Of a stretch of DNA of 50,209 nt, positions 18,388 to 26,819 are shown one piece after another. The notes beneath the pieces were generated by a model. That model was not told where the DNA came from. It worked only from the letters and a program-made list of their open reading frames with translations, and searched no databases. The position numbers and the translations under genes were made by a program. Source of the stretch: Pseudomonas donghuensis (lineage in GTDB: Bacteria; Pseudomonadota; Gammaproteobacteria; Pseudomonadales; Pseudomonadaceae); contig NZ_JH650768.1 of the NCBI RefSeq assembly GCF_000259195.1, positions 55,746-105,954 on the forward strand, read 5' to 3'. Within the stretch, counting starts at the first letter, position 1; every line of letters starts with the position of its first letter.

Positions 18388-19254
18388 ATGAGCACTCCTG
18401 CCCCAACCGTGCGCTACCAGTTCGTCGACGCCGACGGCATTCGCGTGTTCTACCGTGAAGCCGGCGAGCCCGGTGCCCCGGTGTTGCTCCTGCTGCATGG
18501 CTTCCCGAGTTCATCCCATCAGTTTCGCGACCTGATCCCGCTGTTGGCCGCGCACTTTCACCTGATCGCCCCGGACCTGCCGGGTTTCGGCTTCACCGAA
18601 GTGCCGGCCGCGCGCGAGTACCGCTACAGCTTCGATGCCCTGGCGCAGACCCTCGGCGCCTTTGTCGAGGCGCTGGAACTCAAGCGCTACGCGATGTATG
18701 TGTTCGACTATGGCGCGCCCACCGGCCTGCGTCTGGCCGTGGCGCACCCAGAGCGGGTCACGGGCTTCGTGTCGCAAAATGGCAATGCCTACTTTGAAGG
18801 GCTGGGCGATGCCTGGGCGCCGATTCGCGCCTATTGGGCCGACCCCTCTGCCGCCAACCGCAAGACCGTCAGCGACGCGGTCCTGCACCTGGAAGGTACC
18901 CGCTGGCAATACCTGTATGGCGTGGCTGATCCTACCCTGGTCGCGCCGGAGTCCTACACCCTGGATGCGCTGTTGCTCGAGCGCGCAGGCAACAAGGAGA
19001 TCCAGCTCGACCTATTCCTCGACTACGCCAACAACCTTGAGCGCTACCCGCAGTTCCAGGCGTTTTTGCGCGAGTATCAGGTGCCTTCGCTGATCATCTG
19101 GGGCAAGCACGACCCGTTCTTCATTGCCCCGGGGGCCGAGGCCTACAAGCGCGACAACCCCAATGCCGTGGTCGAGCTGCTCGATACCGGCCACTTTGCC
19201 CTGGAGACTCATGCGCCCTGCATTGCCCGGCGAATTATCGAGGTGTTGGCCTGA
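18388..19254 (+). CDS. Alpha/beta hydrolase with aspartate nucleophile (epoxide hydrolase/dehalogenase type)
   Basis: A 288-residue cytoplasmic alpha/beta hydrolase. The oxyanion segment is LLLHGFPSSSHQFRDLIP near residue 36. The nucleophile elbow VFDYGAPTG places Asp107 where serine hydrolases have Ser, as in epoxide hydrolases and haloalkane dehalogenases. Asp242 (GKHDPFF) and His269 (DTGHFALETH) complete the triad. The start at 18388 has AGAGGAA upstream; a longer ORF from 18337 would run through the operator repeats. The divergent CGNR-type gene is probably its regulator. The substrate, perhaps an epoxide or halogenated compound, is inferred only from the nucleophile. Confidence 0.88.
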   Translation: MSTPAPTVRYQFVDADGIRVFYREAGEPGAPVLLLLHGFPSSSHQFRDLIPLLAAHFHLIAPDLPGFGFTEVPAAREYRYSFDALAQTLGAFVEALELKRYAMYVFDYGAPTGLRLAVAHPERVTGFVSQNGNAYFEGLGDAWAPIRAYWADPSAANRKTVSDAVLHLEGTRWQYLYGVADPTLVAPESYTLDALLLERAGNKEIQLDLFLDYANNLERYPQFQAFLREYQVPSLIIWGKHDPFFIAPGAEAYKRDNPNAVVELLDTGHFALETHAPCIARRIIEVLA

Positions 19255-19360
19255 CTGCCCTGCTGGCACCTCGTCGCCCGGCACCGGCGCCGCACTGGAT
19301 AAGCGCAAAAACCGCCCCATACTGATAGCACTACGCCTCTAGCGGACCGAGGGCCGGGCC

Positions 19361-21211
19361 ATGAGCCGAAACGTTGGTTTGATTGCCGTCGGGGTGGATC
19401 ACACTGGCATTCTGGATTCGTTGAAGGGCGCGGCCAGCGGGGCACTGCAATTTGCCCGCTGGCTGGAGGAGCAACAGCAGTTCGGCATCAGCCCGAGCAT
19501 CAGCGTGCTGACCGATCAGAATGACCAGGTGGTCGAAGCCAAGGCGATCCAGACCGCCGCCCGCGACTTGCTCGCGGTCGGCGGGCTCGACCTGTTGATT
19601 CTGTATTTCTCCGGGCACGGCATTGTCAAGAACGGCGCCGATGAACAAGTCTTGCTGTCGAACGTCAAGGACTACCCCGACGAAGCCATCAACATTGCCG
19701 CAACGGCGCTCAACGCCCGCCATATTGGCGTACCCCATGTCGTGATCATCTCCGACGCCTGTCGCAATGCGGTCGACCCCTTTGGTTCATTGGGCCAGGT
19801 CAGTGGCAGGCCGGCGGTGAAACGCGGTGCGGTGGTCGGCATCAAGCCCGGCAAGGTCGATATCTTTTACGCCACCGAACCGTCACAAACCGCCAAGGAG
19901 TACAAAGGCGAAGGCTTCTTTACCAAGGTCCTGCTCGAAGCGCTGCAAAGCCCACCGACAGAAATTTGCGAGACCTGGCCGGGCTCCAGCGTGCCGATCA
20001 TTCCCACCTGGCTTCTGGAAGACTACCTGTACAACCAGGTGCCGACCCGCGCCCAGCAGCAAACACCGCGATTCGAGCAAACGCCGGACATCATTGTCCA
20101 GGCGCGCCAACCGCTGTTCCTCGGCTATGCCAGCCCGCCGCTAGTCTTTGCGAGCCCTTCCCCGCTGCCTGGCCCCGGGCCGCTGGACTACGGCCTGCCG
20201 GCTGGAGCCGGAGCACCCTACTTTGAGCAAATCCAGATCCTGCCGCTTCCCGATCTGTTTCCAGCAGACCTCAGGGTCACCAGCCGAAACCAGGCGATAC
20301 AACAGGTGGCCAGCAGCTTTCTCAAGGAACCCGAGGCGTACATCAGCACCACATTGCTTGAACAAGCCGGCCTCGACGAAGCCTACCGGCGCAACCTGCA
20401 GCGCTACACAGCACTCCCCCAGAGCCTGGCCGAAAGCGGATTGCGCATCATCGGCAGCCAGGCCATCAGCGTGCTGGTGGCCCCCGGCCAAGCGGCGCCC
20501 CTTGTGCAAACCCATGACCAGCAGAGCATCATCAGCCTGGCGCCGTCTGCTCAGGCACAGTCAGTCATCGTCACGTTCAGCGACGACACCCTGATCGTCT
20601 TGCCGGTCATGCCCGGCTACATCGGCACAGTCCACGTAGACGAAGGCCTGGTGCAGTCGGTTTCGTTCGAGATGGGTATGACCCTGGCCCAGACCTTTGC
20701 GCAAACTCCGAGCAGGCGCCTGCACCTGCACCACCTGCAAGCACTTGCCGCAGCCTTCGCCAGCAGCGCCAAACTGCGCACCTTGGCCGCGACCCAGGCA
20801 TCGAGCTTCGCCGATGTCCTGCGCCAGGAAAAGCGACTGGACCCGACCTTGGGCATCTACGCCGCCTACGCCTATCTGCTGGCCGCTGACGACCAAGGCG
20901 TGCGTTCGGTACTGAGCTACTTCCTTGACTACCAGGCATCGTCCCAACCGCCTTTGCCCGTGCCGTTCGATGTGGCTTTGCTCGCCGGCGCCCTGGCATC
21001 CGGCAAGCGCAAGGCACGGCCGCTGATCGCCCCGTTCTGCCCGATGATGAGCCTGGGTTGGACAGTGCTGGCAGCCCATGGCAAGAACCAGAAGCTCCAC
21101 CCTGCAATCCTCGAAGCCGGTAAATACCGGCTCAATACTGAATGGTCGACCTTTCGCCGCCGCGATACCCAACCGCTTATCGAAGCTTTTCTACAAGGAG
21201 AGTTGTCATGA
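19361..21211 (+). CDS. Caspase-like (peptidase C14) protein with unrecognised C-terminal half
   Basis: A 616-residue protein. Residues about 1-225 form a caspase/metacaspase fold with the catalytic dyad His86 in YFSGHG and Cys134 in ISDACRNA. A proline-rich linker (about 255-297, ASPSPLPGPGP region) follows. Residues about 298-616 match no family I recognise: a short helical part, a beta-rich part (about 360-440) and a helical end. There is no signal peptide or membrane segment. The stop overlaps the next start (ATGA), so it is co-translated with a serine alpha/beta hydrolase. Bacterial caspase-like proteases paired with effector genes are often immune or cell-death systems, which is inference here. 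GAGGG precedes the start. Confidence 0.85.
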   Translation: MSRNVGLIAVGVDHTGILDSLKGAASGALQFARWLEEQQQFGISPSISVLTDQNDQVVEAKAIQTAARDLLAVGGLDLLILYFSGHGIVKNGADEQVLLSNVKDYPDEAINIAATALNARHIGVPHVVIISDACRNAVDPFGSLGQVSGRPAVKRGAVVGIKPGKVDIFYATEPSQTAKEYKGEGFFTKVLLEALQSPPTEICETWPGSSVPIIPTWLLEDYLYNQVPTRAQQQTPRFEQTPDIIVQARQPLFLGYASPPLVFASPSPLPGPGPLDYGLPAGAGAPYFEQIQILPLPDLFPADLRVTSRNQAIQQVASSFLKEPEAYISTTLLEQAGLDEAYRRNLQRYTALPQSLAESGLRIIGSQAISVLVAPGQAAPLVQTHDQQSIISLAPSAQAQSVIVTFSDDTLIVLPVMPGYIGTVHVDEGLVQSVSFEMGMTLAQTFAQTPSRRLHLHHLQALAAAFASSAKLRTLAATQASSFADVLRQEKRLDPTLGIYAAYAYLLAADDQGVRSVLSYFLDYQASSQPPLPVPFDVALLAGALASGKRKARPLIAPFCPMMSLGWTVLAAHGKNQKLHPAILEAGKYRLNTEWSTFRRRDTQPLIEAFLQGELS

Positions 21212-22095
21212 AAGTCGTGTTCATCCATGGCCGGTCACAACAAGGCAAGAACCCGCTCACCCTGCAAAACACCTGGACCAATGCCTTGATCAAGGGTTTT
21301 GAAGACATCGGTTCGCCCTACACTGGCGTGGTCGATGTGGCCTTCCCTTACTACGGCGATCTGTTGTTCGACGAAACCTACCGCAGAGCGCAGAAAGACT
21401 TTCAGGTACTCACCGACAAAGGCGCCGACGCCGCGGCCCCGGGTGGCGAGGAAGAAGAGTTCATGCGCCAGGTCATTTACGACATTGCCAAGCAGCAAGG
21501 TATCAGCAAGGAACAGATCAACGCCGAGGCCAATGGCGAGATGCTTGAGAAAGGTGTTCAGAACTGGCGCGGCGTGCTGGCGGCCCTGCGCCTGCTCGAT
21601 CAGTTACCCGGTGTCGGCGCGACCTCGGTCGAGTTATTCACCCGCGATGTGTGGTACTACCTGACCGAAAAAACCATCCGTGACGCGGTCAATACGTTGG
21701 TCGATGCGCAGCTTCCAGAAAACGATCCGTGCATCGTGGTGGCCCACTCCCTGGGTACCATCATTGCCTATAACCTGCTGATGAACCGGCCTGCTCGCAG
21801 CAACATCAAGGGCCTGGTGACCCTCGGCTCGCCCCTGGGCATTGAAGCCATCCTGAGCCGGCTGCCCTCCAACGGTTCGCCGCGCAAGGCCCCGGATGGC
21901 GTACCCAGCTGGGTCAACATTCGTGACAAACGCGATGTGGTGGCGCTCTACGAAATTCCCGCCGCGCGGTTCAGTGGAGCACCTGCGGTGCAAAACCACA
22001 GCAACGCCAGCAACGGCAGCGATAACCGCCACGGCATCGTCGAGTACCTCAACGACACAATCGTAGCGGGCGTATTACGGCCTTTGCTGGCATAA
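21208..22095 (+). CDS. Serine alpha/beta hydrolase coupled to the caspase-like gene
   Basis: A 295-residue lipase/esterase-like hydrolase. VFIHGRSQQGKN at the N-terminus is the oxyanion segment, the nucleophile elbow is VVAHSLGTII with Ser181, and the acid and base are probably Asp243 (RDKRDVVAL) and His275 (NRHGIVEYL). An unusual insert of about 75 residues rich in charge (about 60-120, with GGEEEEF) separates the first strands from the elbow. The start at 21208 has AAGGAGAG upstream and overlaps the caspase stop, so output is linked to the protease. It has no signal peptide. Possible roles are a membrane-lipid or cofactor-degrading effector, or a substrate of the protease; neither is shown. 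Confidence 0.85.
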   Translation: MKVVFIHGRSQQGKNPLTLQNTWTNALIKGFEDIGSPYTGVVDVAFPYYGDLLFDETYRRAQKDFQVLTDKGADAAAPGGEEEEFMRQVIYDIAKQQGISKEQINAEANGEMLEKGVQNWRGVLAALRLLDQLPGVGATSVELFTRDVWYYLTEKTIRDAVNTLVDAQLPENDPCIVVAHSLGTIIAYNLLMNRPARSNIKGLVTLGSPLGIEAILSRLPSNGSPRKAPDGVPSWVNIRDKRDVVALYEIPAARFSGAPAVQNHSNASNGSDNRHGIVEYLNDTIVAGVLRPLLA

Positions 22096-22219
22096 GCACG
22101 TTCAAACCCTCAGACTCGTGCACTGGCTGCTGCAATCAACTGCATGCAAGCCGATTGCTGGACCCTGGTTGAGAAAATACCCTTGAACGCACCTTAACTG
22201 TGTTTCAGGATTCTCAACC

Positions 22220-23194
22220 ATGGTCATGCACATCCGCCTCCAGCAGACTGGCGCACCACGTGTTCTGCACCTCGAACAAACCACCGCGCAAGTACCCGGC
22301 CCCGGCGAGGTCTGGCTTGAACAGGCGGCGATCGGCGTCAACCCGCTGGACGTCAGCCAGCGCAAGGGCGATGTGCGCATCGCCCTGCCCTCGGGCCTGG
22401 GCCTGGAAGGCGCCGGGACGGTAGCGGCAATTGGCGCGGGGGTCAGCGGCATCGCTGTCGGCGAGCGCGTCGGCTACGCCACCGGCCCGCTGGGCGCCTA
22501 CGCCAGCGCCCGGCTGTACCCCGCCGAACGGCTGGTCAAACTCCCGGACACGCTCGGCCTGGACCACGCCGCCGCGCTGCTGTTCAAGGGCATCACCGCC
22601 CACTACCTGCTTCACAGCACTTACCCGGTCGGGCCCGGCACGCGGCTGATGATCTACGGCGCCGCCGGTGCCCTGGGGCAGTTGCTGGTGCCCTGGGCCA
22701 AGCACCTGGGCGCGTTTGTCATCGGCGTGGTGTCGAAACCAGAAAGTGTCGCCCGCGCCCGGGCCGCCGGCTGCGACGAGGTGCTGGTGTTCGACGCCGC
22801 CACCCTGGCTGCGCAGGTGCTGGAACTGACCCAGGGGCAGAAACTCGACGTGGTCTACGACCCGATTGGCCGGGTGTCGTTCGAGGCCTCGCTGGACAGC
22901 CTGCGCCCACGCGGCTTGCTGGTGTCCTGCGGCATGGCTTCGGGTGCACCACCGGCCATCGAACTGAGCACCCTCAACGCCAAGGGCTCGTTGTTCATCA
23001 CCCGCCCGTCGCTGGCGGCGCACACGGCAACGGCTGCCGAATACCAGCAACGTGCCGGGGAGGTGCTGGCGGCGGTGGCGGCAGGTATCATTCGCCCGCA
23101 GATCTGCAAGCGTTATGCCCTGGCCGACGCCGCCATGGCCCATGAAGACCTGCAATATGGACGTTCACAGGGCGCGATCATCCTCACGCCCTGA
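22220..23194 (+). CDS. Zinc-independent quinone oxidoreductase-like MDR protein
   Basis: A 324-residue medium-chain dehydrogenase/reductase. It has the GroES-like N-terminal domain (VNPLDVSQRKGDVRIALPSGLG), then the NADPH-binding Rossmann segment YGAAGALGQLLVPWAK, a variant of the AxxGxxG pattern of quinone oxidoreductases. Structural-zinc cysteines are absent, as in QorA-like enzymes. It probably reduces quinones or enones with NADPH. The downstream LysR gene, 18 bases away on the same strand, is probably co-transcribed. Confidence 0.9.
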   Translation: MVMHIRLQQTGAPRVLHLEQTTAQVPGPGEVWLEQAAIGVNPLDVSQRKGDVRIALPSGLGLEGAGTVAAIGAGVSGIAVGERVGYATGPLGAYASARLYPAERLVKLPDTLGLDHAAALLFKGITAHYLLHSTYPVGPGTRLMIYGAAGALGQLLVPWAKHLGAFVIGVVSKPESVARARAAGCDEVLVFDAATLAAQVLELTQGQKLDVVYDPIGRVSFEASLDSLRPRGLLVSCGMASGAPPAIELSTLNAKGSLFITRPSLAAHTATAAEYQQRAGEVLAAVAAGIIRPQICKRYALADAAMAHEDLQYGRSQGAIILTP

Positions 23195-23212
23195 CCTACC
23201 GAGGTAGCCCCG

Positions 23213-24136
23213 ATGGACCCGTTCGACAGTCGCCAGGCCGATGAGCTTGCCACCCTCCTGGCGCTGTTCGAGCAAGGCTCGTTTGCCGCCGCCGGGCGCA
23301 CGCTGCAGCGCCACCCGTCGGTGCTGTCCAAGCGCCTGGGTGCGCTGGAGCAGCGCTTAGGGATTCGCCTGGTCGAGCGCACCACCCGCCAGTTGCGCTT
23401 TACCGATGAAGGCGCACGGCTGGTGGAGCGCCTGCGCCAGGCCGCAAACCTGATCAGCGAGGCCGAACGCGAAGCAGCCCAGGGCGCTACGCAGATTCGC
23501 GGGCGGCTGCGCATCGCCCTGCCCTCGTCGATGGGCCGGCTGTGGCTGAGCCCGATGCTCGCCGAGTTTGCCCTGGCGTTTCCCGAGGTACAGCTTGAGA
23601 CCGAATACGCCGAACGCTTTGTCGATATCGTCGCCGAAGGCTTCGATGCCGCAATCCGTATTGGCGAGCTGGCCGACAGCCGGCTGGTGGCGCGCAAGCT
23701 CTGTGAGCATCGGCGTATCCTCTGCGCGGCGCCGGCCTACCTGCAACAACACGGCCAGCCGCAAACACCGACCGACCTCGCCCGCCATAACTGCCTGGGT
23801 TTTACCGGGCTGCGCTCGTACCCCGAATGGCGCCTGGCAGGCTTTGGCCAGCAGCAGACGGTAAAAGTACGCGGTTCGCTGGTCAGTAACGACAACGAAG
23901 CGCTACTGGCCGCCGCGCGCGCCGGGGTCGGCATCCTCGCCGGCGGTGACTGGCTGATGCAGCACGACCTGGACAGCGGCCGCCTGCTGCCGGTGCTGCC
24001 CGACTGGCAACTCGATAGCGACGCCGGCATCTACTTCGTGCGCCCCGGCGCCCGCTACAACAGCGCCGCGACCCTCGCCTTCAAGCAGTGGATCGAGGCG
24101 CGTTTTGCCAACGGCGCGCCCTGGCGCCGCCGCTAA
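23213..24136 (+). CDS. LysR-family transcriptional regulator
   Basis: A 307-residue LysR regulator. The N-terminal winged helix-turn-helix (ELATLLALFEQGSFAAAGRTL through SVLSKRLGALEQRLGIRLVERTT) is followed by the periplasmic-binding-like effector domain (RGRLRIALPSSMGRLWLSPMLAEF). GAGG precedes the start. It most likely regulates the quinone oxidoreductase gene in front of it, though the tandem arrangement is less telling than a divergent one. It ends 4 bases into the convergent ABC ATPase gene. Confidence 0.92.
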   Translation: MDPFDSRQADELATLLALFEQGSFAAAGRTLQRHPSVLSKRLGALEQRLGIRLVERTTRQLRFTDEGARLVERLRQAANLISEAEREAAQGATQIRGRLRIALPSSMGRLWLSPMLAEFALAFPEVQLETEYAERFVDIVAEGFDAAIRIGELADSRLVARKLCEHRRILCAAPAYLQQHGQPQTPTDLARHNCLGFTGLRSYPEWRLAGFGQQQTVKVRGSLVSNDNEALLAAARAGVGILAGGDWLMQHDLDSGRLLPVLPDWQLDSDAGIYFVRPGARYNSAATLAFKQWIEARFANGAPWRRR

Positions 24137-25992
24137 AGCGCTGCTGCCAATCTCGGCGTATGGGCCAGCAGGCTCTGGGTGTAGCGGTCTACCGGCCGGT
24201 CCAGCACCTGATCCACCGGGCCTTGCTCGACGATGCGCCCTTGCTTGATCACCACCACCCGGTCGGCAATCGCCCGCACCACGCCCAGGTCGTGGGTGAC
24301 GAACACCAGGGTCATGCCCTCGCCTTGCAGTTGCTTGAGCAGGGCCAGGATCGCCGCCTGGACTGAAACGTCCAACGCCGAGGTCACCTCATCGCAAATC
24401 AGCACGCTCGGCTCGCACACCAACGCGCGGGCAATCGCCACCCGCTGGCGCTCGCCGCCGGACAGCTGGTGGGGGTACTTGTCGGCGACCGTGACCGGCA
24501 AGGCCACCCGTTGCAGCGCCGCCTCGATACGCGCCCGGCAGGCCTGGCCCTTGAGCTTGAAGAAGTGCTCCAGCGGTGCCTGCAGACATTGGCCAACAGT
24601 CTGCCGGGGGTTCAAGGCCCGGTACGGGTTCTGGAAGATGTACTGGATGCGATGGCGGGTAGCGCTGGGACGTTGCCGGGCCAGCAGGCTCAGCGCCTGG
24701 CCATCGAAGCGCAGCTCACCCGTAGCGTTGTCGCCCAGGCCTGCCAGGGTACGGGCCAGGCTGGTCTTGCCCGAGCCAGACTCGCCGACCACCGCCAGGC
24801 ACTCCCCCGCCTGTACGTCCAGGGCCAGGTCGAACAGCACCGGCCGGTCGTAGGTCAGGTTGAGGTTGCTGATCGCCATTAACGGTGCCTGATCCGCCCG
24901 CGTCGCCCGTACCTGCGGCGCCGCTGTCGGCGCCAGCGCCTCAAGCTGCGGATGCAGGCAAGCGACCTGTTGCCGGGCCTCAAGCGTTTGCAAACCCGGC
25001 TCCCCCTGCTCGCAGGCCGCCGTACGCCGAGGGCAGCGTGGTGCGAAAGCACAACCGTTGGGGCGCTGGCCCGGTGCCGGGGCATGGCCCGGGATCGCCT
25101 GCAGCGGGTGCTGGCGGGCAACGTCCGGGATCGCCGCCAGCAACCCCAGGGTATAGGGATGGCTGGGGCGGGCGAACAACCGTTCGCGGCTGGCCATTTC
25201 GACGATGCGTCCGGCGTACAGGACCAGCACCCGGTCGACCAGGTCCTTGATCACCGCCAGGTCGTGGGACACGTACACCGCCGCCACGCCCTGCTCTTTG
25301 CACAGCCGGCGCAGGGTTTGCAGGATGTGCGCCTGGGTGCTGACGTCCAGGGCCGTGGTCGGTTCGTCGAGCACGATCAGGCGTGGCCGCAGGACGAACG
25401 CCAGGGCGAGCATCACCCGCTGCTGCTGGCCGCCGGACAGTTGATGAGGGAAGCGCTGCAGAAACTGCGCGTCGCCCGGCAGGCCGACGTCGACCAGGGT
25501 CTGTTGCAGGCGCTGTTGCTGCGCGGCTTTTGGCAACTGCGGTTCATGGGCGTGCAGGGTTTCCAGCAGCAAAGGGCCGATGCGCAGGGCCGGGTTCAGG
25601 GCTTGCGCCGGGTCCTGGGCGACATAGCCGATCAGCCCGCCACGGGCCTGGCGCAGGGGCTCGCCGTGCAGCTCAAGGAGGCTGACGTCGGCAACCTGGA
25701 TATGCCCTGCGGCGATGCGCGCACCGCGCCGGGCATGGGCCAGCAAAGCGGTGGCCAGGGTGGTCTTGCCCGAGCCGGACTCGCCGACCAGGCCGAGGAT
25801 TTCGCCAGAGGCCAGGGTGAAGTTGATGTGGTCGATGATGTCGGCGCTTGTGTTGAGTTCAACCCGCAGGTTTTGCACCTGCAGGGCCGGCCTCTCGCGG
25901 GTCAAGCCCGCTCCCACAGGGTTCGGTGCATGCAGTTCCACTGTGGGAGCGGGCTTGACCCGCGATGGGGCCAGTGGGGCATATGAGTTCAT
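24133..25992 (-). CDS. Dipeptide-type ABC importer, fused dual ATPase
   Basis: A 619-residue protein carrying both ATPases of a Dpp/Opp/Gsi-type importer. NBD1 (about 36-330) has GESGSGKTTLATALL, LSGGQQQR and LDEPTTALD, followed by an oligopeptide-transport C-terminal extension (CAFAPRCPRRTAAC). NBD2 (about 365-610) has GESGSGKTSLARTL, LSGGERQRVAIA and CDEVTSALD. All catalytic motifs are intact. Its start overlaps the permease stop (ATGA). The first residues are odd: codons 10-33 are a REP inverted pair read in frame, so the N-terminus is REP-derived and the homologous part begins near ALQVQNLRVEL. It ends a seven-gene operon with sulfur-oxygenase genes, implying import of an organosulfur compound or peptide. 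Confidence 0.92.
   Translation of the reverse strand: MNSYAPLAPSRVKPAPTVELHAPNPVGAGLTRERPALQVQNLRVELNTSADIIDHINFTLASGEILGLVGESGSGKTTLATALLAHARRGARIAAGHIQVADVSLLELHGEPLRQARGGLIGYVAQDPAQALNPALRIGPLLLETLHAHEPQLPKAAQQQRLQQTLVDVGLPGDAQFLQRFPHQLSGGQQQRVMLALAFVLRPRLIVLDEPTTALDVSTQAHILQTLRRLCKEQGVAAVYVSHDLAVIKDLVDRVLVLYAGRIVEMASRERLFARPSHPYTLGLLAAIPDVARQHPLQAIPGHAPAPGQRPNGCAFAPRCPRRTAACEQGEPGLQTLEARQQVACLHPQLEALAPTAAPQVRATRADQAPLMAISNLNLTYDRPVLFDLALDVQAGECLAVVGESGSGKTSLARTLAGLGDNATGELRFDGQALSLLARQRPSATRHRIQYIFQNPYRALNPRQTVGQCLQAPLEHFFKLKGQACRARIEAALQRVALPVTVADKYPHQLSGGERQRVAIARALVCEPSVLICDEVTSALDVSVQAAILALLKQLQGEGMTLVFVTHDLGVVRAIADRVVVIKQGRIVEQGPVDQVLDRPVDRYTQSLLAHTPRLAAAL
25896..25964. repeat. REP pair (BIME) inside the ATPase coding sequence
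   Basis: Two perfectly complementary 24-base arms (25896-25919 and 25941-25964), each a REP element, flank a 21-base loop containing GGTTCGGTGCATGC. The whole unit is read as codons 10-33 of the ABC ATPase gene without a stop. Confidence 0.9.
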
Positions 25993-26807
25993 CGACGTTC
26001 TCCCGCGCTATGCCGGGCAATGCCTTCGGCGAAGATATTGGTGCCGTAGGCGAACACCCCGATCAGCAACGCCGGGGCCAACACCGCCCAGGGCTGGACC
26101 AGCAGGCCGGCCTGGTTTTCGTTGATCATCAGGCCCCAGTCGGCGGCCGGAGGCGCTACGCCGTAACCGAGATAGCTCAGCCCCGAGAGCATGCCGATGC
26201 CCCAGGTGAGCATGTTGCCAAAGTGCACCAGCAACGGCGTCAGCACATTGGGCAATATCTCGCGCAAGAGGATGCGCGTGCGCGAAAAACCCATCATCTG
26301 CGCCGCCTCGACGAACTCCTGGCTGGCCACCGCCACCGCGCTGCCACGGGCCAGGCGGATCACCCCGGGGGTGAAGGCGATGGCCACGGTGAGCACGATC
26401 AACCACGGCGCCCGGCCAAGCATCGAGACAATCAACAGCACCAGGATCAAGTCGGGAAACGCCAGCCAGACATCCGCCAGCCACGTGATCGCCTGGTCCA
26501 GGCGCTGGCGCGACAAACCGGCCAGCAGCCCCAGCACGGTACCGACGATCAAGGCGATGGCCGCTGCCGCCAGCGACATCCACAAAATCGACAAACCGCC
26601 ATTGAGCAACCGTGACAGCACGTCATGACCAAGAAAATCATGGCCCAGCGGCGCGTCACTGGCCGGAGTACCGTAGACACCGCCAACCATGTCGGTGGGC
26701 GCATGGGGGGCCAGCCAGGGGCCGAACAGGGCGAGGAGGACGATGGCCAGGGTCACCAGGGCGCCGCGGCGAATCTGTGGCTCACGCCACCAGCGTGCAT
26801 AGAACAT
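25989..26807 (-). CDS. ABC importer permease, DppC type
   Basis: A 272-residue inner-membrane permease with an N-terminal cytoplasmic segment then hydrophobic helices. The DppC-family loop PLGHDFLGHDVLSRLLNGG leads into the transmembrane core, and the EAA loop is visible as EFVEAAQMMGFSRTRILLREILPN. It pairs with the DppB-type permease encoded 12 bases upstream. Start and stop are tightly packed with neighbours, so it belongs to the same operon. Confidence 0.93.
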   Translation of the reverse strand: MFYARWWREPQIRRGALVTLAIVLLALFGPWLAPHAPTDMVGGVYGTPASDAPLGHDFLGHDVLSRLLNGGLSILWMSLAAAAIALIVGTVLGLLAGLSRQRLDQAITWLADVWLAFPDLILVLLIVSMLGRAPWLIVLTVAIAFTPGVIRLARGSAVAVASQEFVEAAQMMGFSRTRILLREILPNVLTPLLVHFGNMLTWGIGMLSGLSYLGYGVAPPAADWGLMINENQAGLLVQPWAVLAPALLIGVFAYGTNIFAEGIARHSAGERR

Positions 26808-26819
26808 GGGCTATTCCTT

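Noticed and set aside
19361..22219. Gasdermin or CHAT/TPR partner near the caspase-like gene
   Set aside because: Neither the C-terminal half nor the neighbours show a gasdermin-like pore domain, TPR repeats or an NTPase, so known caspase-based systems could not be assigned.
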